From: JADZEM01 sp046328125
GTDB taxonomy: Bacteria > Chloroflexota > UBA6077 > JACCZL01
Direction: 5' to 3'
DNA: 64,000 nucleotides
NCBI GenBank assembly: GCA_046328125.1
Contig: JAXLXF010000035.1
Coordinates: 1-64,000, forward strand
This document shows positions 1-8,240 of this stretch, in pieces; position 1 is the stretch's first letter, and each line of letters starts with the position of its first letter. The translations under genes were made by a program, and so were the position numbers. Below the pieces are notes generated by a model, which saw only the letters and a list, made by a program, of their open reading frames with translations, was not told the origin of the DNA and did not search any database.

Positions 1-51
1 CGAGCCAGGATGCTGGGTGCATTGGAGGCGTCGGCGCTTCCTGACCCCTGA
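1..51 (+). CDS. possible 3' end of a gene cut by the left edge
   Basis: Frame 1 is open from the first base to a TGA at 49-51 and encodes 16 residues ending in ALPDP. Codon third positions are mixed rather than strongly GC. It could be the end of a plus-strand gene lying left of the window, or chance. No function can be given. Confidence 0.25.
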   Translation, partial: RARMLGALEASALPDP

Positions 52-61
52 CGATATCGAA

Positions 62-89
62 TTGCGGGAGACGGCGGGCGGGCTACACT
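62..89 (+). promoter_or_regulatory. putative sigma70-type promoter giving a leaderless MFS mRNA
   Basis: TTGCGG (62-67) and TACACT (84-89) are 16 bp apart. The ATG of the MFS gene starts 7 nt after the last base of the -10 box, so the transcript would begin at or next to the start codon. No Shine-Dalgarno sequence lies before that ATG, which fits a leaderless mRNA. This is inferred from motif matches only. Confidence 0.4.
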
Positions 90-95
90 CTGCCG

Positions 96-1352
96 ATGTC
101 AGTGTCAGAGCCGCGCTCCGAGACGTCGGTTGAGCCGGGGGCAGCTCGCGAGCCGCTGGCCGCGGCCGACGACGTGGCCGACGAGGGGGCCGGCCTGGGC
201 GTCCTCGTCCTGCTGACCCTCGCCATGTTCGGCACCGCCACCTGCGTCACGATGCTCGGGCCGCTGCTCGTCGATCTCAGCCGCGACCTCGACGTCTCGC
301 TCGGGCAGGCCGGCCTGCTCGCCGCCGCGATGGCCGTCTCCTGGGCCGTCGCGGCGCCGTTCGCGGGCCTGCTCTCGGACCGGTTCGGGCGCCGTCCGCT
401 GATCGTCATCGCGCTGAGCGGCCTGGGCGCCGTCACCCTCGGGGCCGGGCTGGCACCCAATTACGCCACACTGTTCGTGATGCGCATCCTAGCCGGGCTG
501 TTCGGCGGCTTTGGGCCGGCCGTGGTCATCGCGGCGGCCGGCGACCTCTTCCCGTCCCACAAGCGCGGCATGGCGATGGGCTGGACGAACCTCGGCTTCA
601 GCATGGCGGCCATCGTCGGGGTGCCGAGCATCGGCGCGATCGGCGGCAGCCTGGGCTGGCGCTGGGCGTTTGCCGCCACCGGCCTGATGGTGTTGCTGCT
701 CGGCGGGCTGATCCGGCTCGCCTTCCCGCCGCCCAGGGTCGAGCACGCGGCGCATCACGAGCAGATCTCGTACCTGGCCGTGCTGAAGCTGCCCGGACTC
801 TGGAGTATCCTCGGCGCCAACCTGTTCGAGCGGGCGCTGTTCAACCTGTCGGTGCTTTACCTGCCCTCGTTCCTGATGCTCAGCTACGGCCTGGACGCCG
901 TTGCCGTCGCGCCGATGCTGGTGCTGATGGCGATTGGCAGCATCGTCGGGACGATGGGCGGCGGCTGGCTCGGGGACCGGCTCCCAAAGGGGGCGATCTT
1001 CGTGGTCGCCCAGCTGACGGCCGGCGCCATCGCTCTGGCGCTCTTTACCCAGACCCCTGGTCTCTGGATCTCGTCGGCTGGCGGCGCGCTGTTCAGCCTG
1101 GTGAACGCCAGCAGCCGGCCGGCCCTGCTGGCGCTCAGCGCCGAGCTGTCATCGCGGCATCGGGGCGCCGTCCTCGGCGTCTTCTCTGTGACCAACCAGG
1201 GCGGAATCGTGCTCGGGGCGAGCGTGGGCGGGCTGGCGATCGGGTTTGGCGGGTACGGCACGTTGGCCGTCACGATGACGGCGGACGCGCTGGTGGCGTC
1301 CGCGCTGGCGGTACCGCTGCTTCGGCGGCGCCCCCCGGAATCCGTGGGTTGA
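96..1352 (+). CDS. MFS transporter
   Basis: A 418-residue integral membrane protein of the major facilitator superfamily, probably a proton-coupled exporter or small-solute carrier in the cytoplasmic membrane. About 12 hydrophobic segments follow a hydrophilic, acidic N-terminus of about 38 residues. The loop between helices 2 and 3 carries the MFS signature GLLSDRFGRRP, and length is typical of the 12-helix family. The substrate cannot be read from sequence. The start has no ribosome-binding site but sits just after a promoter-like -10 box. The last codons and the stop lie inside a perfect GA-centred palindrome (1342-1361), so the 3' end doubles as a hairpin. Confidence 0.9.
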   Translation: MSVSEPRSETSVEPGAAREPLAAADDVADEGAGLGVLVLLTLAMFGTATCVTMLGPLLVDLSRDLDVSLGQAGLLAAAMAVSWAVAAPFAGLLSDRFGRRPLIVIALSGLGAVTLGAGLAPNYATLFVMRILAGLFGGFGPAVVIAAAGDLFPSHKRGMAMGWTNLGFSMAAIVGVPSIGAIGGSLGWRWAFAATGLMVLLLGGLIRLAFPPPRVEHAAHHEQISYLAVLKLPGLWSILGANLFERALFNLSVLYLPSFLMLSYGLDAVAVAPMLVLMAIGSIVGTMGGGWLGDRLPKGAIFVVAQLTAGAIALALFTQTPGLWISSAGGALFSLVNASSRPALLALSAELSSRHRGAVLGVFSVTNQGGIVLGASVGGLAIGFGGYGTLAVTMTADALVASALAVPLLRRRPPESVG

Positions 1353-1361
1353 AACCCACGG
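1342..1361. repeat. GA-centred hairpin, isolated terminal hairpin of repeat family A
   Basis: CCGTGGGTTGAAACCCACGG is a perfect 9-bp palindrome around GA. The same hairpin begins the full four-hairpin elements at 10405 and 29078, but no further parts of the element follow here. It overlaps the MFS stop codon (1350-1352) and could also help to terminate transcription; there is no T-run. Confidence 0.6.
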
Positions 1362-1637
1362 ATCGCTCTGTCTTATCGCCTGTTCGCGCCGATTATCTAA
1401 GAGAGTCGGCGGCTGGGGGTACCACTCTTTCGTAACGATCGAGGCAGCATCCTGGACCGTTCGAGGAGTGGCCGCGAGCGCCACGCTCGCGCCGTCGTCA
1501 GAACGCCGATGAACGAAACGTCATCCCGGGGACAGAACGGGCCGACCCTCGGTGCGATGCTCGAAAGAGAGAAGACGCGCGGGGCAACGGACGACATGAT
1601 CGAGGTAGCGCGAGGCCGAACCGACCAGTTGACCGTC

Positions 1638-2264
1638 ATGCGGCGGCGGTCGCCACACGCTCGCCGCTGGCAGTCGCTGGTGGCCGCGCTCCTGGCGCTC
1701 CTCGCAGTCGAAGGGCAGCCGGCGGCAGCCGCCTCTACCATGCCCGGACCGTCGAAGCTGGCCGAACAGTGGACCACCATCACGAGCCGCACGCTGACCC
1801 CATTCGTGCCAGCGACAACGGTCGCGGCCAACGGCGTCTCCGCCCAGGCCGGCGCAGCCATCCCGGCCACGCGGCCGGACTTGAGCGTCTCCTTCGCCCA
1901 CCTGGACGAGGCCCAGGCCGGCCAGCGGTTCACCTACACCGTCCAGCTGCGCAACGATGGCGGTCCCGCTGGTACAGCCATCGTGAACACGGTGCTGCCA
2001 CCCCAGATTTCGAACGTGCGGGTAACGGCGCCTGGCTTCGTCTGCACACGTCACTTCGCCGCCAGCGGCCCGCAGGCCGGCACGCTCGTCTCGTGCACCC
2101 GCAACGACTTCGACAGCGGCGGCGCGGCTGACGTGGTGGTCGAGGCGAACGCGCCGAGCGCGGCCGGCCCGGTCCGCCTCGTGGCGACCGCCGACCCGCG
2201 TGATGACGTCATGGAGCTCGACGAGTCGAACAACGAGGCCAACGCGACGGTCCAGGTGCGCTGA
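1638..2264 (+). CDS. secreted CARDB/DUF11-like protein
   Basis: A protein of 208 residues if started at ATG 1638, chosen because it opens directly with a signal peptide (basic MRRRSPHARR, then a hydrophobic Leu/Ala stretch ending near AAAAS). An in-frame ATG at 1509 would add 43 hydrophilic residues ahead of the signal and is less likely. The mature part (about residues 75-208) looks like one CARDB/DUF11 immunoglobulin-like domain: PDLSVSF at the start, QLRNDGG in the middle, and a closing ELDESNNEANATVQV typical of CARDB repeats. Probably extracellular and structural or adhesive. It converges on the kinase gene at 2489, with repeats between. Confidence 0.75.
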   Translation: MRRRSPHARRWQSLVAALLALLAVEGQPAAAASTMPGPSKLAEQWTTITSRTLTPFVPATTVAANGVSAQAGAAIPATRPDLSVSFAHLDEAQAGQRFTYTVQLRNDGGPAGTAIVNTVLPPQISNVRVTAPGFVCTRHFAASGPQAGTLVSCTRNDFDSGGAADVVVEANAPSAAGPVRLVATADPRDDVMELDESNNEANATVQVR

Positions 2265-2282
2265 CGAGCAGACGAGTCGGGA

Positions 2283-2358
2283 GTCAGGGGGCGCAATGAA
2301 TTGCGCCCGTACAAGGCAGCGCCCCCTGGTACGGGCGCAATTTATTGCGCCCCCTGAC
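2283..2358. repeat. palindrome-pair repeat, family B, copy 1
   Basis: Two 30-nt arms (2283-2312 and 2329-2358) are reverse complements with one mismatch. Each contains a near-palindrome of the GGGCGCAATGAATTGCGCCC type, so each arm can fold alone or the two can pair. The 16-nt loop (AAGGCAGCGCCCCCTG) is similar to that of the copy at 23756. Further out, a 13-nt arm (2264-2276) matches the end of the tandem array at 2477-2489, giving a nested hairpin between the converging genes. Confidence 0.8.
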
Positions 2359-2371
2359 CCGCCCCTCGCGC

Positions 2372-2490
2372 CTCGTCTGCTCGCGGCTCGTCTGCTCGCG
2401 GCTCGTCTGCTCGCGGCTCGTCTGCTCGCGGCTCGTCTGCTCGCGGCTCGTCTGCTCGCGGCTCGTCTGCTCGCGGCTCGTCTGCTCGTT
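2372..2490. repeat. 15-bp tandem repeat array, about 7.9 copies
   Basis: The unit CTCGTCTGCTCGCGG is repeated perfectly from 2372; the last, partial copy ends in CTCGTT. The array touches the stop codon of the minus-strand kinase gene (TAA, 2489-2491). The unit length is a multiple of three, but nothing indicates that it is translated. Perfect copies suggest recent slippage expansion. Confidence 0.9.
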
Positions 2491-5400
2491 ATCGAACGCC
2501 CCAGACCCGGACCGTGCCGTCCGACGACCCCGAGACCACCAGCTGGCCGTCCGACGACATCACCACGCCGTTGACGGCGCTGGTGTGGCCCGTCAGCGTG
2601 CGCACCAGCCCGCCGTCCCCAGCCCGCCAGAGCCGCACCGTGCGGTCCCAGCTCGCGGAGACCAGCAGCTGGCCGTTCTGTGAGAACGCCACGCTCTCCA
2701 CCACGTCGTCGTGGCCCTGAAGCGTCCGAATCGGCGAGCCATCTGGCAGGCGCCAGAGCCGGATCGTCTTGTCGGTGGAGGCCGAGGCCAGCGTCTGGCC
2801 GTCAGCGGAGATGGCCAGCCCGTTGACCCAGTCCGTGTGGCCGTTCAGCACCTTCGGCGGTGACCGATCGCCCGTCTGGAACAGGCGGATCGGCTTGTCG
2901 GCGGTGCCGGTCGCCAGGATGCCGCCCTGTGGCGCGACCGCCAGCGCGGAGACGCCCCACTCGTGCTCGGTCAGGGTGCGGGTGTTGGCGCCGTCCGAGA
3001 CACGCCAGAACCGCACCGTCTTGTCCGCCGAGCCGCTGAAGACGGTCTGGCCGTTGTCCCCGAAACGGACCACCCGCACCCAGTCCGTGTGGCCGTTCAT
3101 CGTCCGCACCACCGAGCCGTCCGCCACCTTCCAGAGCCGGACCGACTTGTCGTCCGAGCCGGAGGCGAGCAGCTGGCCGTCCGGCGAGAACGCGACGCCA
3201 TAGACGGAGTCGGTGTGGCCGGTCAACGTCCGAATCGGGCTGAGGTCGCTGGCCTTCAGCAACAGGATCGCGCCGCTGTCCAGGCCCGCCGCGACGGTCT
3301 GGCCGTCTGGCGAGATCGCCACGCCGCGCACCAGGCTGGAGAGTGTCTCGATGGCGCCGGCCGGCGCGCCGTCCTGGAGCCGCCAGAAGCGGACCGTGCC
3401 GTCCCGCGAGGCCGTCGCGACGACGCCGTGCTCCTTCGAGACGGTCGCCGCCATCACCAGATTGGTGTGGCCCTGGAGCGTCCGAATCATGGTCCCGTCC
3501 GTGGTGCGCCAGAGCCGGGCCGTGTTGTCCCCGGCCGAGATCAGCGCCTGGCCGTCCGGTGCGAACGCCACGTCCAGCACCCAGCCGCTGTGGCCGGTCA
3601 GCGTCCGGACCAGGCCGCCGTCGGCAGTGCGCCAGATGCGGACGGTGTTGTCCTGGGCGCCGGTCGCCACGCTCTGACCGTCCGGCGCGAACGTGACGGA
3701 GGTGACCTCGTCCTCGTGGCCGCGAAGCGTCGCCTGGAGCGCGCCGTCAACGGCCCCCCAGACGCGGGCCGTCTTGTCCGCCGAGCCGGTCACGATCTTC
3801 TGGCCGTCCGGCGAGAATGCCACGTCGCGGACGGCCTCGGTGTGGCCCGTCAGCGTCCGCACCGCCGAGCCGTCCGCGCGGTTCCAGATCCGGGCCGTCT
3901 TGTCAGCAGATCCCGTCAGCAGCCACTGGTACGTCGGGCTGTACATGACGCTCAGGACCGGGCCGTCGTGGCCGGTGAGGGAGCGGATCGGGGCGCCGTC
4001 CGCGACCGACCAGACCCGCACGGTGCCGTCGTTGACGGCCGCGGCCACCTCCTGGCCGTCCGGCGAGAACGCGGCGTCCCAGACGAACGCGCCGGTCTCC
4101 AGGAAGCGGACCTCGGCGTGGCTGGCGCCGTCGTACAGGTAGACACCGTACGAGGAGGCGACGGCCAGCAGTTTCCCCTCCGGCCCGTAGACGAGGCGGC
4201 CGGCCGTGCCCTTGCCCCACCGCGCGATCTCCTTCACGCGCTCGGCGCTGGCCGGCGAGATGGCGAAGCGGGCCAGCCGGTCACGCGCCTCGGGCCGGTT
4301 CGCGTCGATCTCGGCGGCGCGCGCCAGGGCGGTCCGGGCCTGGGCCGCGTCAGAGTCGAACAGGCGGTCCGCCTTCGCGATCAACAGGCCGTACAGCCGC
4401 CCCTTCGCGTCGGCATCGTCCGGGGTGAGCTGGAGCAACTGCTCGTACGCCGAGATCGCGGCCTCGTCGTCGCGGCCGGCGCTCGCCTCAGCCTGCTTCT
4501 TGAGGCCGGCCACCTTCGCCTTGCGCTGGCCGTCCAGGGCCTGGGGATCGTTCGGGCGCAGCTTCAGCGCCTCGCCAAAGGCGGCGGCGGCGTTCTCGGC
4601 GTCGCCTTTCTGGAGCAGCGCTTGCCCCTGCCCGATCTGGGCCTGGAACAGCAGGTCGTCGAGGCCGGGGGTGGACGGGTTGGCGCGCTTCGCCTCGGTC
4701 AGCAGGGTGACGGCGCGCGGGAAGTCGCCGGCGGCCATCGCGGCACGGGCGGCGTCGAGGGGCGAGCCGGGCGATGGGTTGGCCGCGATGGTCGCCTGGG
4801 GCGCGCTCGTGGCTGGGGCGGTCACGGCGGGTGCGACGGTGGCCGGGGCGCCGGTGGCCTGTGCAATGGCGGTCGGCGTGGGCGTCACCTGGCCGCCGCG
4901 CCACTGGAACAGCCCGTATCCGCCCAGGACGACCAGCACCAGGACCGTCGCCACGGTCGCCAGGATCGGGAGGCCGCGCTTGCGTCGCGCGCTGCCGTCT
5001 GGCCCACCAGCGCCCGCACCCGGGGCGCCGGGGATGGCGGGGCGGCCGGGTAGTCCGGTGGCGCTGGCGGTTGGCAGCGCCACCTCGGTGCGCGGTTGGT
5101 CCGGCGTCTGGATCTGGGGGGTGGTCAGGGATGACGGCGAAGGAAGCGGGGACGGTCGCGGGGATGGGGCGGCTGGTTGTGGGGACGGCGTGGCGGGGAA
5201 GGGGCGCGGCGTGACGTCTTCGTCGAGCCGGGCCACGCGCGTGATCGCCTCGACGTCCGTCCGCGTCGCCATCATCGTCGGCGCGTCCTCGTCGGCGTCC
5301 TCGTCGGCGGTCGGGCCAGCTTCGAGCGCGTCCACGAAGCTGCGCGCGTTCGGGTAGCGGTCGGCCGGGTTCTTGGCGAGCTGCCGCAGCAGGACGCGCT

Positions 5401-6214
5401 CCATCGACGGGGGCAGGTCGGCGCGGTCTGCGCGCGGCGAGGGGGGAGCCGTGTGGACGTGCGCGAACGCGACCGCCGTGGTGTTCGCCCCTCGGAACGG
5501 GACGTGCCCGGTCAGCATCTCGTACGCCACGATCCCGAGCGAGTACAGGTCGGCGCTGGCCCCGACCTCGCCGCCCATCACCACTTCCGGCGCGATGTAC
5601 TCCGGCGTCCCGACGATCAGCCCCTCGCGGGTCAGCTGCTGGGAGCTCTCGACGGCTCTCGCGATCCCGAAGTCCAGCAGGGTGACGTGGTCGTCCGCCC
5701 CGACGATGATGTTGGACGGCTTGACGTCGCGGTGGACGACGCCGCGCTGGTGAGCGAAGTCGAGCGCCTGGGCGAGCGGGCGCAGCAGGTCGATGGCGCG
5801 CTGGAACGAGAGCGGGCGGTCGGCGTGGATCACCTCGCGCAGGGAGCGGCCCTGGACGAGCTCCATCACGATGTAGTGGTAGCCGTCCTGCTCGCCGACG
5901 TCGTAGATCAGGACGACGTTCGGGTGGCGCAGGCCAGCGGCGATCAGGGCCTCGCGCTTGAACCGCGCAACGAAGCTCTCGTCAGCAGCCAGGTGCGGCG
6001 GCAGCACCTTGATCGCGCGATCCTGCTGCAGCTCGCGGTGGCGGGCACGATAGACCTCACCCATCCCCCCTTTCCCGAGGGGCTCCAGAAGGTCGTACGG
6101 TCCAATGCTGCGCGCGTTCGGTCGATCCAACGCCTCTACCCGCCGTGGACCTCTGCCGCCACGATCATACACCACTGCCGGGCCGCCTCCTGGCCGACGA
6201 CGAGCCTGCCTCAT
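2489..6214 (-). CDS. membrane Ser/Thr protein kinase with TPR-like region and 14 WD40-like blades
   Basis: A 1241-residue Hanks-type kinase. The kinase domain (about residues 37-300) has the Gly-rich loop LGKGGMGEVY, the ATP lysine in AIK (K69), catalytic HRDVKPSN (D163) and DFG (181-183), so it should be active. A Pro/Thr-rich juxtamembrane stretch (300-410) leads to one transmembrane helix (about 416-437). Outside lie TPR-like helices (about 480-650) and 14 WD40-like units ending in variants of VRLWxxxDGxxVRTL, enough for two seven-bladed propellers. The propellers probably sense or bind a partner outside the membrane. The ATG overlaps the stop of the upstream histidine kinase gene by 4 bp, so translation is probably coupled. 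Confidence 0.95.
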   Translation of the reverse strand: MRQARRRPGGGPAVVYDRGGRGPRRVEALDRPNARSIGPYDLLEPLGKGGMGEVYRARHRELQQDRAIKVLPPHLAADESFVARFKREALIAAGLRHPNVVLIYDVGEQDGYHYIVMELVQGRSLREVIHADRPLSFQRAIDLLRPLAQALDFAHQRGVVHRDVKPSNIIVGADDHVTLLDFGIARAVESSQQLTREGLIVGTPEYIAPEVVMGGEVGASADLYSLGIVAYEMLTGHVPFRGANTTAVAFAHVHTAPPSPRADRADLPPSMERVLLRQLAKNPADRYPNARSFVDALEAGPTADEDADEDAPTMMATRTDVEAITRVARLDEDVTPRPFPATPSPQPAAPSPRPSPLPSPSSLTTPQIQTPDQPRTEVALPTASATGLPGRPAIPGAPGAGAGGPDGSARRKRGLPILATVATVLVLVVLGGYGLFQWRGGQVTPTPTAIAQATGAPATVAPAVTAPATSAPQATIAANPSPGSPLDAARAAMAAGDFPRAVTLLTEAKRANPSTPGLDDLLFQAQIGQGQALLQKGDAENAAAAFGEALKLRPNDPQALDGQRKAKVAGLKKQAEASAGRDDEAAISAYEQLLQLTPDDADAKGRLYGLLIAKADRLFDSDAAQARTALARAAEIDANRPEARDRLARFAISPASAERVKEIARWGKGTAGRLVYGPEGKLLAVASSYGVYLYDGASHAEVRFLETGAFVWDAAFSPDGQEVAAAVNDGTVRVWSVADGAPIRSLTGHDGPVLSVMYSPTYQWLLTGSADKTARIWNRADGSAVRTLTGHTEAVRDVAFSPDGQKIVTGSADKTARVWGAVDGALQATLRGHEDEVTSVTFAPDGQSVATGAQDNTVRIWRTADGGLVRTLTGHSGWVLDVAFAPDGQALISAGDNTARLWRTTDGTMIRTLQGHTNLVMAATVSKEHGVVATASRDGTVRFWRLQDGAPAGAIETLSSLVRGVAISPDGQTVAAGLDSGAILLLKASDLSPIRTLTGHTDSVYGVAFSPDGQLLASGSDDKSVRLWKVADGSVVRTMNGHTDWVRVVRFGDNGQTVFSGSADKTVRFWRVSDGANTRTLTEHEWGVSALAVAPQGGILATGTADKPIRLFQTGDRSPPKVLNGHTDWVNGLAISADGQTLASASTDKTIRLWRLPDGSPIRTLQGHDDVVESVAFSQNGQLLVSASWDRTVRLWRAGDGGLVRTLTGHTSAVNGVVMSSDGQLVVSGSSDGTVRVWGVR

Positions 6215-7995
6215 CCGCTCCCCGCGTCCGCCGTCACCATCGTGACGGCGGCCCGCAGCTCGGCCAGGGTCACGGGCTTGGCGACCACCAGATCGACTCC
6301 GTCCGGCCGCTCCCCGACCTCGTTCATCAGGTCGCCCAGGCCGGTCAGCATGATGACCGGCGTCTTCGAGCCGCGCCGCTGGAGCTCCGCCGCGAGCTGG
6401 TCGCCGCCCATCTCCGGCATGGCGCGGTCGGTGATGACCAGGTCGAAGCTGTCCGGCGCGTACTGCGCCAGCGCCTCGTGGCCGTTGCCGGCAGCATCGA
6501 CGGTGTGGCCGTCCACCCGCAGGTAGCTGGTGAGGATCTGACGCAGGCCGGCCTCGTCCTCGGCCAGCAGCACCCGCAGCCCGCGCACGCGCTGTGGCGT
6601 CTTCGGCGGCTGAGCGGGCACTTCGGGGGTGTCGGGCAGGGCCGGGAAGCGCATCGTAAACGTCGTGCCCTGGCCGGGCTCGCTCGTGACGGCGATCTCG
6701 CCGTGGTGCTGCTCCACGATGCCCTGCACCATCGCCAGCCCCAGGCCGGTCCCCCGGTCGCCCTTGGTGGTGTAGAACGGGTCGAAGATCCGGTCGCGCA
6801 CCTCGGGCGGCATCCCGGTGCCGGTGTCGGTCACCTCCACCACCACGGTCGCGTCGTCCAGGCGGGTCCGGATCGCCAGGGTGCCGCCGTCCGGCATCGC
6901 GTCCACGGCGTTCAGGATCAGGTTCGCCAGCGCCTCGCGCAGCTCGCCGGCCTGCCCGCCGATCCGTGGCACCTGGCCGAGCTCGGCGGTGACGTGAATG
7001 GTGATGCCGGCCGCCTGCGCCTGGCCTCGCCAGCGCGGCTGCGACAGCGAGATCGCCTGGGCCACGACGTCGTTGATCTGGACGGGCGGCAGCTCGCTGC
7101 TGGACTTCGTCGGGCGCGAGAATTCGCGGAGCCGCCCCACGACGTGGGAGGCGTCCTGGGCCGCCGAGTGGATCAGCTGCAAGTGGGCACGGCGCTTGTG
7201 CTCGTCGTCGACGGCGTCCACGTCCGACAGCAGCAGCTCGGTGAAACCGATGATCATCGACAGCGCGTTGTTGAAATCATGCGCGATGCCGCTCGCCAGT
7301 TGCCCGAGCGCGCGCAGCCGCTCCTGGCGCAGCATCACCTCCTGCGTGTGCTGCACGTCCGCCAGCGCCTGCTCCAGCCGCTGGTTCACCTGCTGGAGCT
7401 CCTCGGCCATCCGGACCCGGCCGCTGACGTCGCGGATGGCGGCGGTGTACACCTGCTTGCCCCGCACGATCGCCGGCGTCACGGTCGCATCGACGGGGAC
7501 GCGCCGGCCGTCCGTGCGGATGGCGGTCAGCGGGGCGACTTCGCCGAGCCGCCAGCCGGCGATGCCGGTCTCCGCGAGCCGCCGCTCGTAGTCGGGATCG
7601 GGCGCCACCAGCGGCTCCAGGATGAAGCGGCTGGACTCCGCGCCGAGCGCGTCGCTGGCGGCACAGCCGAACAACTGCTCGGCGGCGCGGTTGAACATGA
7701 TGACGCGCTGCTGGCCGTCCACCGTGACGATGGCGTCCGCCGCCGAGGTGAAGATCCGCGCGAGGGCCGCCTCCAGCTCGTGGCGAGCGGCCAGGGCCGG
7801 ATCGTTGTCCTGCGCGGCGACGCCGGCCCGGTCCGCCCCCCCGTTCGTGGCGGCGGAGGTATGCTCGACGGCCTGCTCCAGCACGTCCGGGGCAGTCTGA
7901 GACGTGGCGGACTGGCCTGAAGCGGAGGAGGCAGGACGCTCACTAGCAGCGCCCCGCGGCAGGTGCGGGGCACGTCCTCCCAGGTGTCCGCTCAT
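6211..7995 (-). CDS. hybrid sensor histidine kinase (PAS, HisKA, HATPase, receiver)
   Basis: A soluble protein of about 594 residues. A PAS domain (about 75-200) precedes the phosphoacceptor helix with the H-box SGIAHDFNNAL, an ATPase domain with LILNAVDAM (N box), DTGTGM (G1), FDPFYTTK (F box) and GTGLGLAMV (G2), and a C-terminal receiver with acidic pocket AEDE, phosphoacceptor Asp in VITDRAMPEM, then MLTG and AKPVT. There is no transmembrane segment, so the signal is probably cytoplasmic. ATG 7995 is preferred because AAAGG lies 8 nt upstream; GTG 8004 is in frame. It overlaps the downstream Ser/Thr kinase by 4 bp, linking two phosphorylation systems in one operon. Confidence 0.93.
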   Translation of the reverse strand: MSGHLGGRAPHLPRGAASERPASSASGQSATSQTAPDVLEQAVEHTSAATNGGADRAGVAAQDNDPALAARHELEAALARIFTSAADAIVTVDGQQRVIMFNRAAEQLFGCAASDALGAESSRFILEPLVAPDPDYERRLAETGIAGWRLGEVAPLTAIRTDGRRVPVDATVTPAIVRGKQVYTAAIRDVSGRVRMAEELQQVNQRLEQALADVQHTQEVMLRQERLRALGQLASGIAHDFNNALSMIIGFTELLLSDVDAVDDEHKRRAHLQLIHSAAQDASHVVGRLREFSRPTKSSSELPPVQINDVVAQAISLSQPRWRGQAQAAGITIHVTAELGQVPRIGGQAGELREALANLILNAVDAMPDGGTLAIRTRLDDATVVVEVTDTGTGMPPEVRDRIFDPFYTTKGDRGTGLGLAMVQGIVEQHHGEIAVTSEPGQGTTFTMRFPALPDTPEVPAQPPKTPQRVRGLRVLLAEDEAGLRQILTSYLRVDGHTVDAAGNGHEALAQYAPDSFDLVITDRAMPEMGGDQLAAELQRRGSKTPVIMLTGLGDLMNEVGERPDGVDLVVAKPVTLAELRAAVTMVTADAGSG

Positions 7996-8090
7996 GCTCG
8001 ACACCTTTCAGCAATTCTCGCACCAACGCTGGTGCCACTCGCACGGACACGCCGGACGCGCATCGTCGGCTCCTCCACGTCAGCTGCGCC

Positions 8091-8118
8091 TTGCTGGTAG
8101 CGTGGCCCGGCCTATACT
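8091..8118 (+). promoter_or_regulatory. putative promoter of the NHL-repeat gene
   Basis: TTGCTG (8091-8096) and TATACT (8113-8118) are separated by 16 bp, a good sigma70-type spacing, with a strong -10 match. The predicted leader of about 115 nt contains inverted CAGGAT and ATCCTG stretches (8155-8206) and ends in the ribosome-binding site GGAGGG at 8231-8236. Confidence 0.4.
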
Positions 8119-8240
8119 CAGCCGGCAAGCCTCCGGGCAGACAGGCGACTTCAGACAGGATAAACAGGATCGTCAACACCAGGCGAGATTCTGGTGCATC
8201 CTGCGCAGCCTGTCCGATGACGAGACGATAGGAGGGTATC

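Noticed and set aside
2372..2490. CRISPR-like repeat array
   Set aside because: The 15-bp units are contiguous with no spacers, so this is a simple tandem repeat.
2963..5053. Long plus-strand open frame (696 codons) opposite the WD40 kinase gene
   Set aside because: It is the antisense of highly repetitive GC-rich coding sequence, with no recognisable domain and an Arg/Val/Gly-rich composition; the minus-strand kinase explains the region.
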